Below are positions 1 to 5,768 of a DNA stretch of 5,857 bases, piece after piece. This DNA is from Thermogladius sp. (GTDB lineage: Archaea; Thermoproteota; Thermoprotei_A; Sulfolobales; Desulfurococcaceae): the NCBI GenBank assembly GCA_009904025.1, contig WYEE01000051.1:1-5857 (forward strand). Direction: 5' to 3'. The notes beneath the pieces were generated by a model. The model was not told the origin of the DNA, did no database searches, and was given only the letters and a program-made list of their open reading frames with translations. A program made the translations under genes and the position numbers. Numbering within the stretch: the stretch's first letter is position 1; each line of letters begins with the position of its first letter.

Positions 1-1114
1 CTACTATGAATAAGTATGTTAACAAATAGAGGAGCCCCACCCCGTCTGCGCCGGGTATAGCCTGTATGAACATTGATAGGAGGAGGGAGATCACTGCTGA
101 AGGCTTCATACCTAGCAGGCTGGAAGCAGTCGCACCTGTGTTAGAGAGAATGGAAGCGGTGTTGAAAACCAGCGTAGCCGAATACCCGAGTCTCGGCTCA
201 ATGAGGTTGGTTAAAGGGGGAAGCCTATCTAAAATAGAGATCAGTATTATCATAAAGGCCGTTAGGTAGACTATGGCAAACAAGGATAAACCCCTTTTCT
301 TCCCGACAATCTCGCCGTAGGTGAATAGCAAGCTTGTTGGTATTAGGAGCATTAAAACCGACTCGACGAAGCTTGTTAAACCACTAGGGTTCTCGAACGG
401 ATGGGCTGAATTAGACCCGAAGAACCCACCCCCGTTTGACCCGAGAAGCTTTATAGCCTCGAAGGATGCGATAGGGCCTAACCTTATGGTAAAGGACCCG
501 GTATACGGGTTCTCGACTAAGACCCACTCTCTAAAGCTCTGGGGAACCCCCAGGGCCGCTAGGATTAATGCGCTTACCAAAGAGAGGGGTAATAGTAGTA
601 ATCCTATGATCACCACCAAGTCGCGGTAATAGTTGCCCGCTGGAACCCCCTTCAGCGCACGGAGGAAAGCTAATGAGACGGCTATTCCTGAAGCTGGGGC
701 TATAAACATGGTCGACCCTATGACAACGCTCTGAGCCATATTAGTCAAAGCGAGCTCCCCAGCATAGTGTTGGAGGTTAGTGTTTGAGACAAAGGATACT
801 GCTGTATTAAATGCTAAATCCCACGGTAAGTCGGGGCCATTGAAAAACAGGCTTTGCTTCGCAAGCAACACCATGTCCACCACGATCAAGAGGGTGTTGA
901 AGAAGAGTAGGTCTTTCGCATACTCTGTGAAAGACTCCTTAACCGAAGTATCCAAGCCCAGGCGTCTGAGGAATTCGAACATCTTGCCTAGAGCTCTAGG
1001 GGGATTTGTATCCCAATCCACGGCAATCAACTTGATGAGGTTGCTTAAAATATGCGCTAATACGGCCACAGTGACAAATATTGCCAGCCAGTAGACTATC
1101 ACCACTTGTATCAT
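1..1114 (-). CDS. kdpA: Potassium-transporting ATPase subunit A (KdpA), 3' end outside window
   Basis: KdpA is the membrane K+ channel-like subunit of the KdpFABC pump, which takes up potassium at high affinity using ATP hydrolysed by KdpB. I translated the open minus-strand frame directly: 371 codons from the ATG at 1114-1112, with no stop before the window edge. E. coli KdpA has 557 residues, so roughly the last third is missing. Visible landmarks are WDLAFNTAVSFVSNTNLQHY with GE after it (filter loop 1, SNTN at 110-113), GPIASFEAIKLLGSNGGGFF with NSAHPFENP after it (loop 2, SNGGG at 226-230), and ILSNTGAT (loop 3, SNTG at 324-327). Hydrophobic segments lie between them. A strong Shine-Dalgarno, GAGGAGGGG, sits about eight bases before the ATG. 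Compared with E. coli KdpA, the segment before loop 3 is shortened (IEPRLG where NMEGKE.RFG is usual), and the GEVVFGGVGSGL stretch reads QAIPGADGVGL, so this is a divergent member. kdpB/kdpC should follow beyond position 1. The family call is firm. Confidence 0.93.
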   Translation of the reverse strand, partial: MIQVVIVYWLAIFVTVAVLAHILSNLIKLIAVDWDTNPPRALGKMFEFLRRLGLDTSVKESFTEYAKDLLFFNTLLIVVDMVLLAKQSLFFNGPDLPWDLAFNTAVSFVSNTNLQHYAGELALTNMAQSVVIGSTMFIAPASGIAVSLAFLRALKGVPAGNYYRDLVVIIGLLLLPLSLVSALILAALGVPQSFREWVLVENPYTGSFTIRLGPIASFEAIKLLGSNGGGFFGSNSAHPFENPSGLTSFVESVLMLLIPTSLLFTYGEIVGKKRGLSLFAIVYLTAFMIILISILDRLPPLTNLIEPRLGYSATLVFNTASILSNTGATASSLLGMKPSAVISLLLSMFIQAIPGADGVGLLYLLTYLFIV

Positions 1115-1281
1115 TTAGAAACCCCTCCTCGATATTCAATGTGCAGGCATATAACCCGGCAAAACCTCGTCACATCAGCTAGGCCTTGATGAATATAGAA
1201 CCACCCTTATTCTAGCCTGCGGCTTCATGTAGCGATTTTAATTTTAATTAGATGAATTCAGTATTATTAAGCTTTAACAGT
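1115..1281 (-). promoter_or_regulatory. Upstream region of kdpA with candidate promoter and inverted repeat
   Basis: This 167-base gap between the methyltransferase stop and the kdpA start shows no coding potential. Two TATA-like stretches are visible on the minus strand: TTCTATATTC at 1200-1191, and the AT-rich run around 1251-1233 (repeated TTAAAA units). If the first is used, transcription would begin near 1167, leaving a leader of about 50 bases that contains the kdpA ribosome binding site. An imperfect dyad CATCA-N9-TGATG (1173-1191) would then lie between the TATA box and the start point, where a repressor could act. A second pair, GCAGGC (1143-1148) and GCCTGC (1215-1220), is also present. 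The gap suggests kdpA is transcribed independently of the genes upstream. The promoter assignment is inference from position and base composition. Confidence 0.4.
1173..1191. repeat. Dyad CATCA-N9-TGATG, possible operator
   Basis: The two five-base arms are perfectly complementary across a nine-base spacer, giving a 19-base dyad typical in size for a dimeric helix-turn-helix regulator. It lies directly downstream of the TATA-like TTCTATATTC of the presumed kdpA promoter. Five-base arms can arise by chance in a 167-base gap, so only the position makes it interesting. Confidence 0.25.
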
Positions 1282-1863
1282 TCAGGGCTCGAGATATATA
1301 ACGGTGTAACCCTTCTTACTGATTTTCTCAACCCTCCCATAGACTTTGCCTGCCTTCTCTAGGATGCTCTCCCCACCCCTCGCCAAGACGAATTGAGCCC
1401 ATCCACCCGGTTCAAGGTAGTTGGCTGCGTTCAACACTATTTTCTCTACAACGCTCATTCCAGCTGAGAGAGGTGGGTTAGAGTATATCGCGTTAAACTT
1501 TAAACCTTTAAATGGGTTGTAGGAGTCCCCCTCTACTACCGTGACTCTCTCGTCAACTCTATTCAACCTGGCATTCATCTTCGCTACTTTCACTGCGAGA
1601 GGGTTAATATCTACCATGAACACTCTAATGTTTGGTGAAACCTTGGCTACGGATATACCTATAACCCCGTAACCGCATCCAACGTCTAGGACGCTGCCCC
1701 GTGGTGGTATTTTCAAGTACTCTAGGAGTAGGCTTGTCCCTTCATCCACCTTGCTACCAGAGAACAAGCTGGTGTAGGATATGAATTGGAGGGTTACCCC
1801 TCTGTAGACAAATGGGATTAACACTTTTTCCCCTAAACTCCCCTTCCTGAAATAGTGAGTCAA
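1282..1863 (-). CDS. RsmC/MJ0882-like class I SAM-dependent methyltransferase, probably acting on RNA
   Basis: This 193-residue protein is a Rossmann-fold methyltransferase of the 'methyltransferase small' (RsmC-like) family. Motif I is DVGCGYGVIG at 60-69, where S-adenosylmethionine binds. The acidic motif II is VDINPLAV at 84-91, EGD is at 111-113, and the catalytic SNPPL is at 128-132. An NPP[YFWL] motif points to methylation of an exocyclic amino group, as in bacterial RsmC, which makes m2G in 16S rRNA. Length and layout match the archaeal protein MJ0882, including the SYTSLFSGSKVDEGT stretch before motif I. The start is a TTG whose last two bases lie in the cbf5 TGA stop (TTGA overlap of four bases). 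A GGAGGAGG lies about 14 bases upstream inside cbf5, so translation is probably coupled to cbf5. The exact substrate, whether rRNA, tRNA or something else, cannot be read from the sequence. Confidence 0.88.
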   Translation of the reverse strand: MTHYFRKGSLGEKVLIPFVYRGVTLQFISYTSLFSGSKVDEGTSLLLEYLKIPPRGSVLDVGCGYGVIGISVAKVSPNIRVFMVDINPLAVKVAKMNARLNRVDERVTVVEGDSYNPFKGLKFNAIYSNPPLSAGMSVVEKIVLNAANYLEPGGWAQFVLARGGESILEKAGKVYGRVEKISKKGYTVIYLEP

Positions 1864-2933
1864 GTCTTTGAAACCTGCCTCCTCCAGGCTTGCGGATACA
1901 CTCCTGTCGGCATATAGACCCTTTTAACTTTGACGACGACGCCCTTGCTCATATTCCTGACCTCCCCCGAGTCGTACTGTGAGACCCCTAGGGCAACTAG
2001 TTCGCCTTTTAAAGTGAGTAGAGCTACAGTCGACCCCTTCCTAACGTCGCTGGTCAACCTGGCAACACCAGGGGCGGCTAGGTTGGCGCCGTGGGCTACC
2101 GCGTCTACAGCTGTGTCCAAGATCATAATCTTGGGCATGTGGGCAACCGATACTTCAACAGGCTGTATAACCCTCCTCAGCAATCTCTCGTCCCCGCTCT
2201 CCCTCCACAGGGTGACCGCCTCCATCACCTCCTGCATCGTGAACAATGTCTCATCCTCTTTGAAAGGCCCTGTCCTAGTTCTTCTCAACTCCCTCATGTG
2301 GGCTCCAACACCCAGGAGCAAGCCCATGTCGTGGGCTAGTTTCCTCATGTAAGTCCCGGGGTCTGATGAAACCCTTACTAAAGCAAACTTGCCAGTGTAC
2401 TCGAGTAGCTCTATTTCATAAATGTTCCTCTTCCTTAACGTCCGCTTCACACTCGACCTGAGGGGTGGCCTCTGGTAGATCTCCCCTCTAAAATAATCTA
2501 CAACCCTCCTCAGCTTGTCCTCCTCGACTTTATCGTGTAATTGGATAACCATCACATACTCTTTAACTGCGTGTACTACATTGCCTATAACCTTAGTAGC
2601 ATTCTCCAACCCTACAGGCAGGACACCTGTAACCTTGGGGTATCCCCGCCCTCTTCACGAGGGCTCTAGGGTACCCCCGTGCCCAGCCTTGCTGACCCCT
2701 AATAATCTCTTAACCCACGCGACGACCTCGTGGCTCGTAGGCCCAGGCGGCTTATCTAGATTTATCACCCCGTTCACTATGTGCTCTTGAATAGGCCTCT
2801 CGTAGGGTAGTCTACCGTAATCAGGGGATGTATCTGCTTCTCTAACCGTGATCCACTCGTTTCTGTACCCGGCTCTCACCGTAATATGGTCTATGAAGGC
2901 CAGGGCTTTCTCGACTATACCCATCCACCGCAC
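1860..2933 (-). CDS. cbf5: H/ACA RNP pseudouridine synthase Cbf5 (TruB family), interrupted by an intron
   Basis: Cbf5 converts uridine to pseudouridine in rRNA, guided by H/ACA RNAs together with Nop10, Gar1 and L7Ae. The gene is join(1860-2641, 2666-2933) on the minus strand: 268 + 782 bases, 349 residues, close to the roughly 340 of Pyrococcus Cbf5. Exon 1 carries the archaeal N-terminal extension (RPIQEHIVNGVINLDKPPGP) and AGHGGTL. Exon 2 continues PKVTGVLPVGLENATKV, KEYV (116-119), RPPLRSSVKR (147-156), GTYMRKL (185-191) and GAHMRELRRTRTGPFKEDET. It ends in a PUA domain from about residue 258 (MPKI to VYMPTGVYP). Read without splicing, the frame stops at a TGA (2655-2657) after GTLEPS. 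Spliced, it gives GTLDPKVTG with catalytic Asp at residue 90. The start is GTG at 2933 (nearly leaderless from the upstream TATA) or ATG at 2924, three residues later. The 3' end overlaps the methyltransferase gene by four bases. Confidence 0.95.
2642..2665 (-). other. Archaeal BHB intron (24 nt) in cbf5 pre-mRNA
   Basis: On the minus strand the RNA folds as an outer helix, a central four-base helix CCCU/GGGG, a three-base 5' bulge AGA, a six-base-pair stem GCCCUC/GAGGGC closed by loop GUGAA, and a 3' bulge AUA after GGGG. This is the order required by the archaeal splicing endonuclease, with each bulge following its strand of the central helix. Cutting after the second base of each bulge (AG^A and AU^A) removes 24 bases and joins G to AC, making GAC (Asp) and the family motif GTLDPKVTG. 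The intron holds the in-frame TGA. The outer side departs slightly from the ideal: bases UA face the AUA bulge and could pair with it (GGGGUA with UACCCC), leaving a single bulged A. The motif is therefore of the relaxed kind. Introns at this gene are established for several Crenarchaeota. These exact borders are my prediction. Confidence 0.92.
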
Positions 2934-2958
2934 CCTAGTCTTATGTTATAGAAAGGCG

Positions 2959-2968
2959 TATTTAATTA
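2959..2968 (-). promoter_or_regulatory. Candidate TATA box for cbf5
   Basis: TAATTAAATA on the minus strand is centred about 30 bases before the GTG start of cbf5. With the usual archaeal spacing of 25-27 bases from TATA centre to start point, transcription would begin at about 2936-2938, making the cbf5 mRNA leaderless or nearly so at the GTG. Use of the ATG at 2924 would leave a leader of about 12-14 bases. It implies that cbf5 and the methyltransferase gene form a transcription unit separate from rpl14e. Confidence 0.5.
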
Positions 2969-3109
2969 TGCTAGAACACACCTTCCGCCCCGTTGGCTCC
3001 TATGTCGATACCCTCGGCTTAACCTCATGTTGAGGCTACCAGCTGATGCTAAGTTTAGAAATGTTCTAAAATTTTCTCTGGTCTTCTACCATATCTTTCA
3101 GAAAGTTGT
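2969..3109. repeat. Gap between rpl14e and cbf5 with three short inverted repeats
   Basis: No convincing gene is present here. Three compact dyads follow the rpl14e stop. They are CTTTC-A-GAAAG (3095-3105), TTTAGAA-ATG-TTCTAAA (3054-3070, seven perfect pairs), and a hairpin around CCTCA-TGT-TGAGG (3023-3035), which extends to eight pairs (3020-3038) on minus-strand RNA if one G-U pair is allowed. None is followed by a clear T run on the minus strand, so a bacterial-style terminator is not supported. They may serve in 3' end formation of the rpl34e-cmk-rpl14e mRNA, or as protein binding sites upstream of cbf5. Confidence 0.45.
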
Positions 3110-3400
3110 TCAAATAGCTCGCGGGGAGATTTTAATCCTTTCTCTCATAAAGTCTGTTAGACCGTTCTCCCCAATCGCTTTGAGCACTTCCTCGTCGCTC
3201 GCACCTCTAGCAACCGGCACTTTCTTATCAAGAGGCTCAATATGCTTGATGTTGACCCTCCTCCTTTTTACACCTGTTAAACTCTTTGGCCCTGTTATCA
3301 AGACGAATGTGTCGTCTATTATATCCACAATCACGCATTTCCTACCCGCTTCTCTCCCGGTTAGTTTAACGCATATTCTACCTATTTCAATAGCAGGCAT
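3110..3400 (-). CDS. rpl14e: 50S ribosomal protein eL14 (L14e)
   Basis: This 96-residue protein is a component of the large ribosomal subunit found in archaea and eukaryotes. The sequence follows the family closely: MPAIEIGRICVKLTGREAGR with KCVIVDIIDD after it forms the N-terminal SH3-like barrel, then VLITGPKSLTGVKRRRVN, HIEPLDKKV, and the acidic RGASDEEVLKAI helix near the C terminus. I chose the ATG at 3400 because MPAIE is the family N terminus and GGGGGTTGAT lies just upstream as Shine-Dalgarno. A longer frame from TTG at 3406 adds only two residues and would put the start inside that site. The gene follows cmk with an 11-base gap, so the two are almost certainly co-transcribed. Association of rpl14e with cmk and cbf5 is a standard archaeal arrangement. 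Confidence 0.97.
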   Translation of the reverse strand: MPAIEIGRICVKLTGREAGRKCVIVDIIDDTFVLITGPKSLTGVKRRRVNIKHIEPLDKKVPVARGASDEEVLKAIGENGLTDFMRERIKISPRAI

Positions 3401-3411
3401 AATCAACCCCC

Positions 3412-3972
3412 TTAATGATTAGCAGTTTTTCGTGTTTTTAAAAACTTGTCTATACTCGACTTTATGATCGCGAATGTTTCATCTACTGTTAGAGTTGAAG
3501 TGTCTACTATGAGGTTGAATATGGATAAATCCGTTGGATCTATCCCGTAATATTCAATAAACCTCTTTCTCTGGACGGTTTCACGTATAATTGTCTCGCG
3601 GAGAGCCTGATTAAAAGGCTTGCCGTCCCTCGCGGCTATTCTCAGCACGCGGATATTCAGGGGGGCCGTTATGTATATTTTGAAATCAGCTATATCGCTT
3701 GTAATCCACGCCGTTAAATGCCCGTCTAAGACGATGTTGTCCTCTAGTGCTAGTTGAAATGTCCTCCGATCGATCTCTAAGTCTATGCTGGGGTCTCTAG
3801 TCGCTTGTATCGATAGCTCCTCGATGGTAAGCCCCTTCGACCTGGCTATCTCCCTGAAAATACTTCCAGCGGAGTAATAGACTAGAGAGTATGCATCCGC
3901 TATTCTTTTAGCCTGAGTTGTCTTACCGCTACCAGGCGGCCCGCTTACAGCTATCCGAACCAAAACCGGCAC
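3412..3972 (-). CDS. cmk: Archaeal cytidylate kinase (CMP/dCMP kinase)
   Basis: The enzyme phosphorylates CMP and dCMP with ATP to the diphosphates in cytosolic pyrimidine nucleotide metabolism. The 186-residue product has a Walker A loop GPPGSGKTT at 11-19, SAGSIFREIA at 34-43 in the NMP-binding region, IDRRTF at 67-72, LDGHLTAW at 82-89, and AARDGKP at 113-119. The arginine-rich lid and C-terminal signature is RETVQRKRFIEYYGIDPTD at 130-148, followed by FNLIVDTS. This layout is that of the short archaeal Cmk. The start is uncertain. GTG at 3972 gives MPVLVRIAVSG, while TTG at 3963 gives MVRIAVSG, has GGTG six bases ahead of it, and resembles family N termini more closely. It lies 21 bases after the rpl34e stop and 11 bases before the rpl14e ATG, inside a ribosomal protein operon, which links nucleotide supply with translation in the usual archaeal manner. 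Confidence 0.96.
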   Translation of the reverse strand: MPVLVRIAVSGPPGSGKTTQAKRIADAYSLVYYSAGSIFREIARSKGLTIEELSIQATRDPSIDLEIDRRTFQLALEDNIVLDGHLTAWITSDIADFKIYITAPLNIRVLRIAARDGKPFNQALRETIIRETVQRKRFIEYYGIDPTDLSIFNLIVDTSTLTVDETFAIIKSSIDKFLKTRKTANH

Positions 3973-3993
3973 CGCTCTAAGAGGGTTTGGAGG

Positions 3994-4266
3994 TTAGGCG
4001 GCAGCCCTAGCAGACTGCCTCAGCAATCTTGCAAGGCATCTCGGGCAGATCACGCCGCCGTAAATTCTCTCAGGCCTCTTCTCCGTCTTAGCCAGCTTCC
4101 TCATCTGGCTAGCCCTTAACCTCGGAACACCGTTCAAAGGTCTCCCACAAATTGCGCAATGGGCGACTGAAGGCTTCCTCTTCTCGTAGTGCATCTTCAG
4201 TTCCCCGCCAGGCGTTCTAACAGCAATCCTCCTGAGACTCCTGGACTTGTACATTGGCCTAGGCAT
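3994..4266 (-). CDS. rpl34e: 50S ribosomal protein eL34 (L34e)
   Basis: This 90-residue basic protein of the archaeal/eukaryotic large subunit begins MPRPMYKSRSLRRIAVRTPG, a typical eL34 N terminus. It contains a zinc-ribbon pattern of two CxxC pairs: CAIC at 37-40 and CPRC at 74-77. Between them lies CGRPLNGVPRLRASQMRKL, and the C-terminal RLLRQSARAAA ends the chain. The ATG at 4266 is preceded by a GAGGG about nine bases upstream. It is the first gene of the rpl34e-cmk-rpl14e cluster and follows secY after 65 bases, with its own TATA-like box in that gap. Both cysteine pairs are intact, so zinc binding is expected. Confidence 0.97.
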   Translation of the reverse strand: MPRPMYKSRSLRRIAVRTPGGELKMHYEKRKPSVAHCAICGRPLNGVPRLRASQMRKLAKTEKRPERIYGGVICPRCLARLLRQSARAAA

Positions 4267-4317
4267 CCTTGTAACCCTCGCGGTTCCTATCGTGTAATCC
4301 TGAAAATCGGCTTGGAG

Positions 4318-4326
4318 CTTTATAAA
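4318..4326 (-). promoter_or_regulatory. TATA box for the rpl34e-cmk-rpl14e operon
   Basis: TTTATAAAG on the minus strand starts six bases after the secY TAG stop and is the best archaeal TATA element in the window. Its centre (about 4322) predicts a start point near 4296 and a leader of about 30 bases carrying the GAGGG ribosome binding site of rpl34e. The purine-rich AGTAGGA just upstream could serve as a BRE. Read-through from secY may also occur. Confidence 0.6.
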
Positions 4327-4331
4327 TCCTA

Positions 4332-5768
4332 CTACTCGCCAATAAGCTTCTTCAGCAATGGGTATGCCTCGAGAGCCCTCTCGTAAGCTATCATCATGTA
4401 GTACTGTTGGACGATACCTATTGCTAGGAGTAGGCCCATCCCACCGCCGTACACGCCGAGAACGTCCGAGATTGCAGCTAGGACACCGACTATCAGGCTT
4501 GAGAGAATTGTGAGCGGTGTAATGTATTTCTCGAGCATTTTCTCAAGTATCTTCGGATTCCTCCTCATCCCGGGTACTTCCAGGCCGCTGTCGACTAATT
4601 GCTGTGCCTGAGTTGAAGCGCTTAAACCCGATACTTCAACCCACATGTAGCCGAATACTATCGAGAACAATACCAGCACAACAATGTACACGACAGTCTT
4701 GACAGGGTCTGCGTACGCGCTGTAAACCCCCAACGGGGAGTTCAAGTAGTAGGCGAGGCCCCCAACCAGGTTCCCGTTCTGATCGTAGGTTGCCAACGCA
4801 TTGACAAGCCATTGAGGTATTATTCCACCGCCGTAGGTCCTAAACAACGAGGCGAAAACGAGTATGTCGGCGTAGAGTATTCCGACGAAGAGGACTGGGA
4901 TGTTTGACACGTAGAGGAATTGGAGGGGTATCCTAGTCTTAATCGATTGAAGTCTAGGCGTGGTGATCGGTATGTTTACTTTTATATTACTCAAGTAGAT
5001 TAACAGGATTGAGACGACTATTGTAGCTATTAACCCAACGAGGTCTCTACCGCCAGGTCTCACCATCACACTGGATATACTGCCGCCACTCGACATAACT
5101 TGAACCAAGTAGGGTATTAGACCAATAGCTGCGCCGTTTATTACGATAGGGCTGAATGTATTCCAGAATATTATGGTTGCCACGCCTGCTAGTATGAACA
5201 GGCTTACACCCGAACCAACCCCCCAGCCCTTCTGTATCATCTCGTCGAGGAGTATAGCTACGTAAGCGCCAGCGAATATCTCCAGGCCGACAACAAGCCT
5301 CGGAACCCAGGATGCTGAGCACGATGTAAACGGGTTCGGCCCCGTTACAGGCCAGTACCTGCAGGAGAGGACGTACATGGCAGCCTCAAAGACGGCTAAT
5401 ATTACAGCGAGGGTTTTCTGCGCTGAAGTAAACTTCCTCCTATCCTCGGGGTTAGTCAAGTCTAGATCTATGAGTTTAGCCCCAACAAGGATCTGCATTA
5501 TCAAGCCCGCTGTAACAATAGGCCCGATACCAAGCTCCATTAAAGTACCTCTGTTAGAGGCAAATATTACCTGTATTAACAGTACCTGCTGCTGCGGCTG
5601 GATTGGAATACCGTATAGGGGTGTGTTTGCCATGATCAAATACGCGATTAAAGCCATCGCAGTCCAAAACAACCTCTCGTAAAGTGAGGGTTTCCTCTCC
5701 GGCTTCTTGGCTGTAGGCATGTAATCGGCGATCCTCGCCATCACATCTAGAGTACCCATTACCAACAC
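4332..5768 (-). CDS. secY: Protein translocase subunit SecY
   Basis: SecY forms the membrane pore of the archaeal Sec61/SecYE-beta translocon. The 478-residue product has ten hydrophobic segments at roughly 33-53, 76-98, 116-138, 154-175, 185-205, 243-261, 283-309, 356-377, 417-438 and 443-463. The family signatures are visible: SNRGTLMELGIGPIVTAGLI with MQ after it (71-92, plug and lateral-gate TM2), GWGVGSGVSLFI (181-192), NIKVNIPITTPR (261-272), and GMRRNPKILEKMLEKYI (400-416), the cytosolic loop between TM8 and TM9 that contacts the ribosome. The long external loop between TM7 and TM8 (about 311-355) is typical of crenarchaeal SecY. The start is either GTG at 5768, with GGAG six bases upstream, or ATG at 5759, with GGTG six bases upstream; the choice changes only three residues. 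No adk or DUF106 gene follows before rpl34e, unlike the arrangement in many archaea. Confidence 0.97.
   Translation of the reverse strand: MLVMGTLDVMARIADYMPTAKKPERKPSLYERLFWTAMALIAYLIMANTPLYGIPIQPQQQVLLIQVIFASNRGTLMELGIGPIVTAGLIMQILVGAKLIDLDLTNPEDRRKFTSAQKTLAVILAVFEAAMYVLSCRYWPVTGPNPFTSCSASWVPRLVVGLEIFAGAYVAILLDEMIQKGWGVGSGVSLFILAGVATIIFWNTFSPIVINGAAIGLIPYLVQVMSSGGSISSVMVRPGGRDLVGLIATIVVSILLIYLSNIKVNIPITTPRLQSIKTRIPLQFLYVSNIPVLFVGILYADILVFASLFRTYGGGIIPQWLVNALATYDQNGNLVGGLAYYLNSPLGVYSAYADPVKTVVYIVVLVLFSIVFGYMWVEVSGLSASTQAQQLVDSGLEVPGMRRNPKILEKMLEKYITPLTILSSLIVGVLAAISDVLGVYGGGMGLLLAIGIVQQYYMMIAYERALEAYPLLKKLIGE

Noticed and set aside
66..1094. Plus-strand open frames at 66-269, 321-629 and 780-1094
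   Set aside because: They lie opposite the continuous minus-strand kdpA frame, which has clear family motifs. Their predicted proteins resemble nothing recognisable.
1930..2352. Plus-strand frames opposite cbf5 (1930-2352, 2091-2339, 2515-2790)
   Set aside because: They are shadows of the conserved cbf5 coding strand.
2655..2657. TGA decoded as selenocysteine or read through
   Set aside because: Read-through would insert eight extra residues in the catalytic loop. Splicing gives the exact conserved sequence, and the hairpin is explained by the intron.
1860..2933. cbf5 as a pseudogene or sequencing error because of the in-frame TGA
   Set aside because: Both halves are fully conserved and in the same frame. 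The extra bases form a BHB motif, and their exact removal restores the family motif.
2934..3109. C/D box guide RNA or tRNA in the rpl14e-cbf5 gap
   Set aside because: A TGATG-like core is present, but no properly ordered C, D', C' and D boxes could be found, and no tRNA cloverleaf could be drawn.
2848..3422. Plus-strand frames 2848-3033 and 3027-3422
   Set aside because: The first crosses exon 1 of cbf5 and its promoter, and the second is opposite rpl14e. Neither has a ribosome binding site or a recognisable product.
5047..5322. Second minus-strand frame inside secY
   Set aside because: It is an out-of-frame shadow within the well-conserved SecY sequence.
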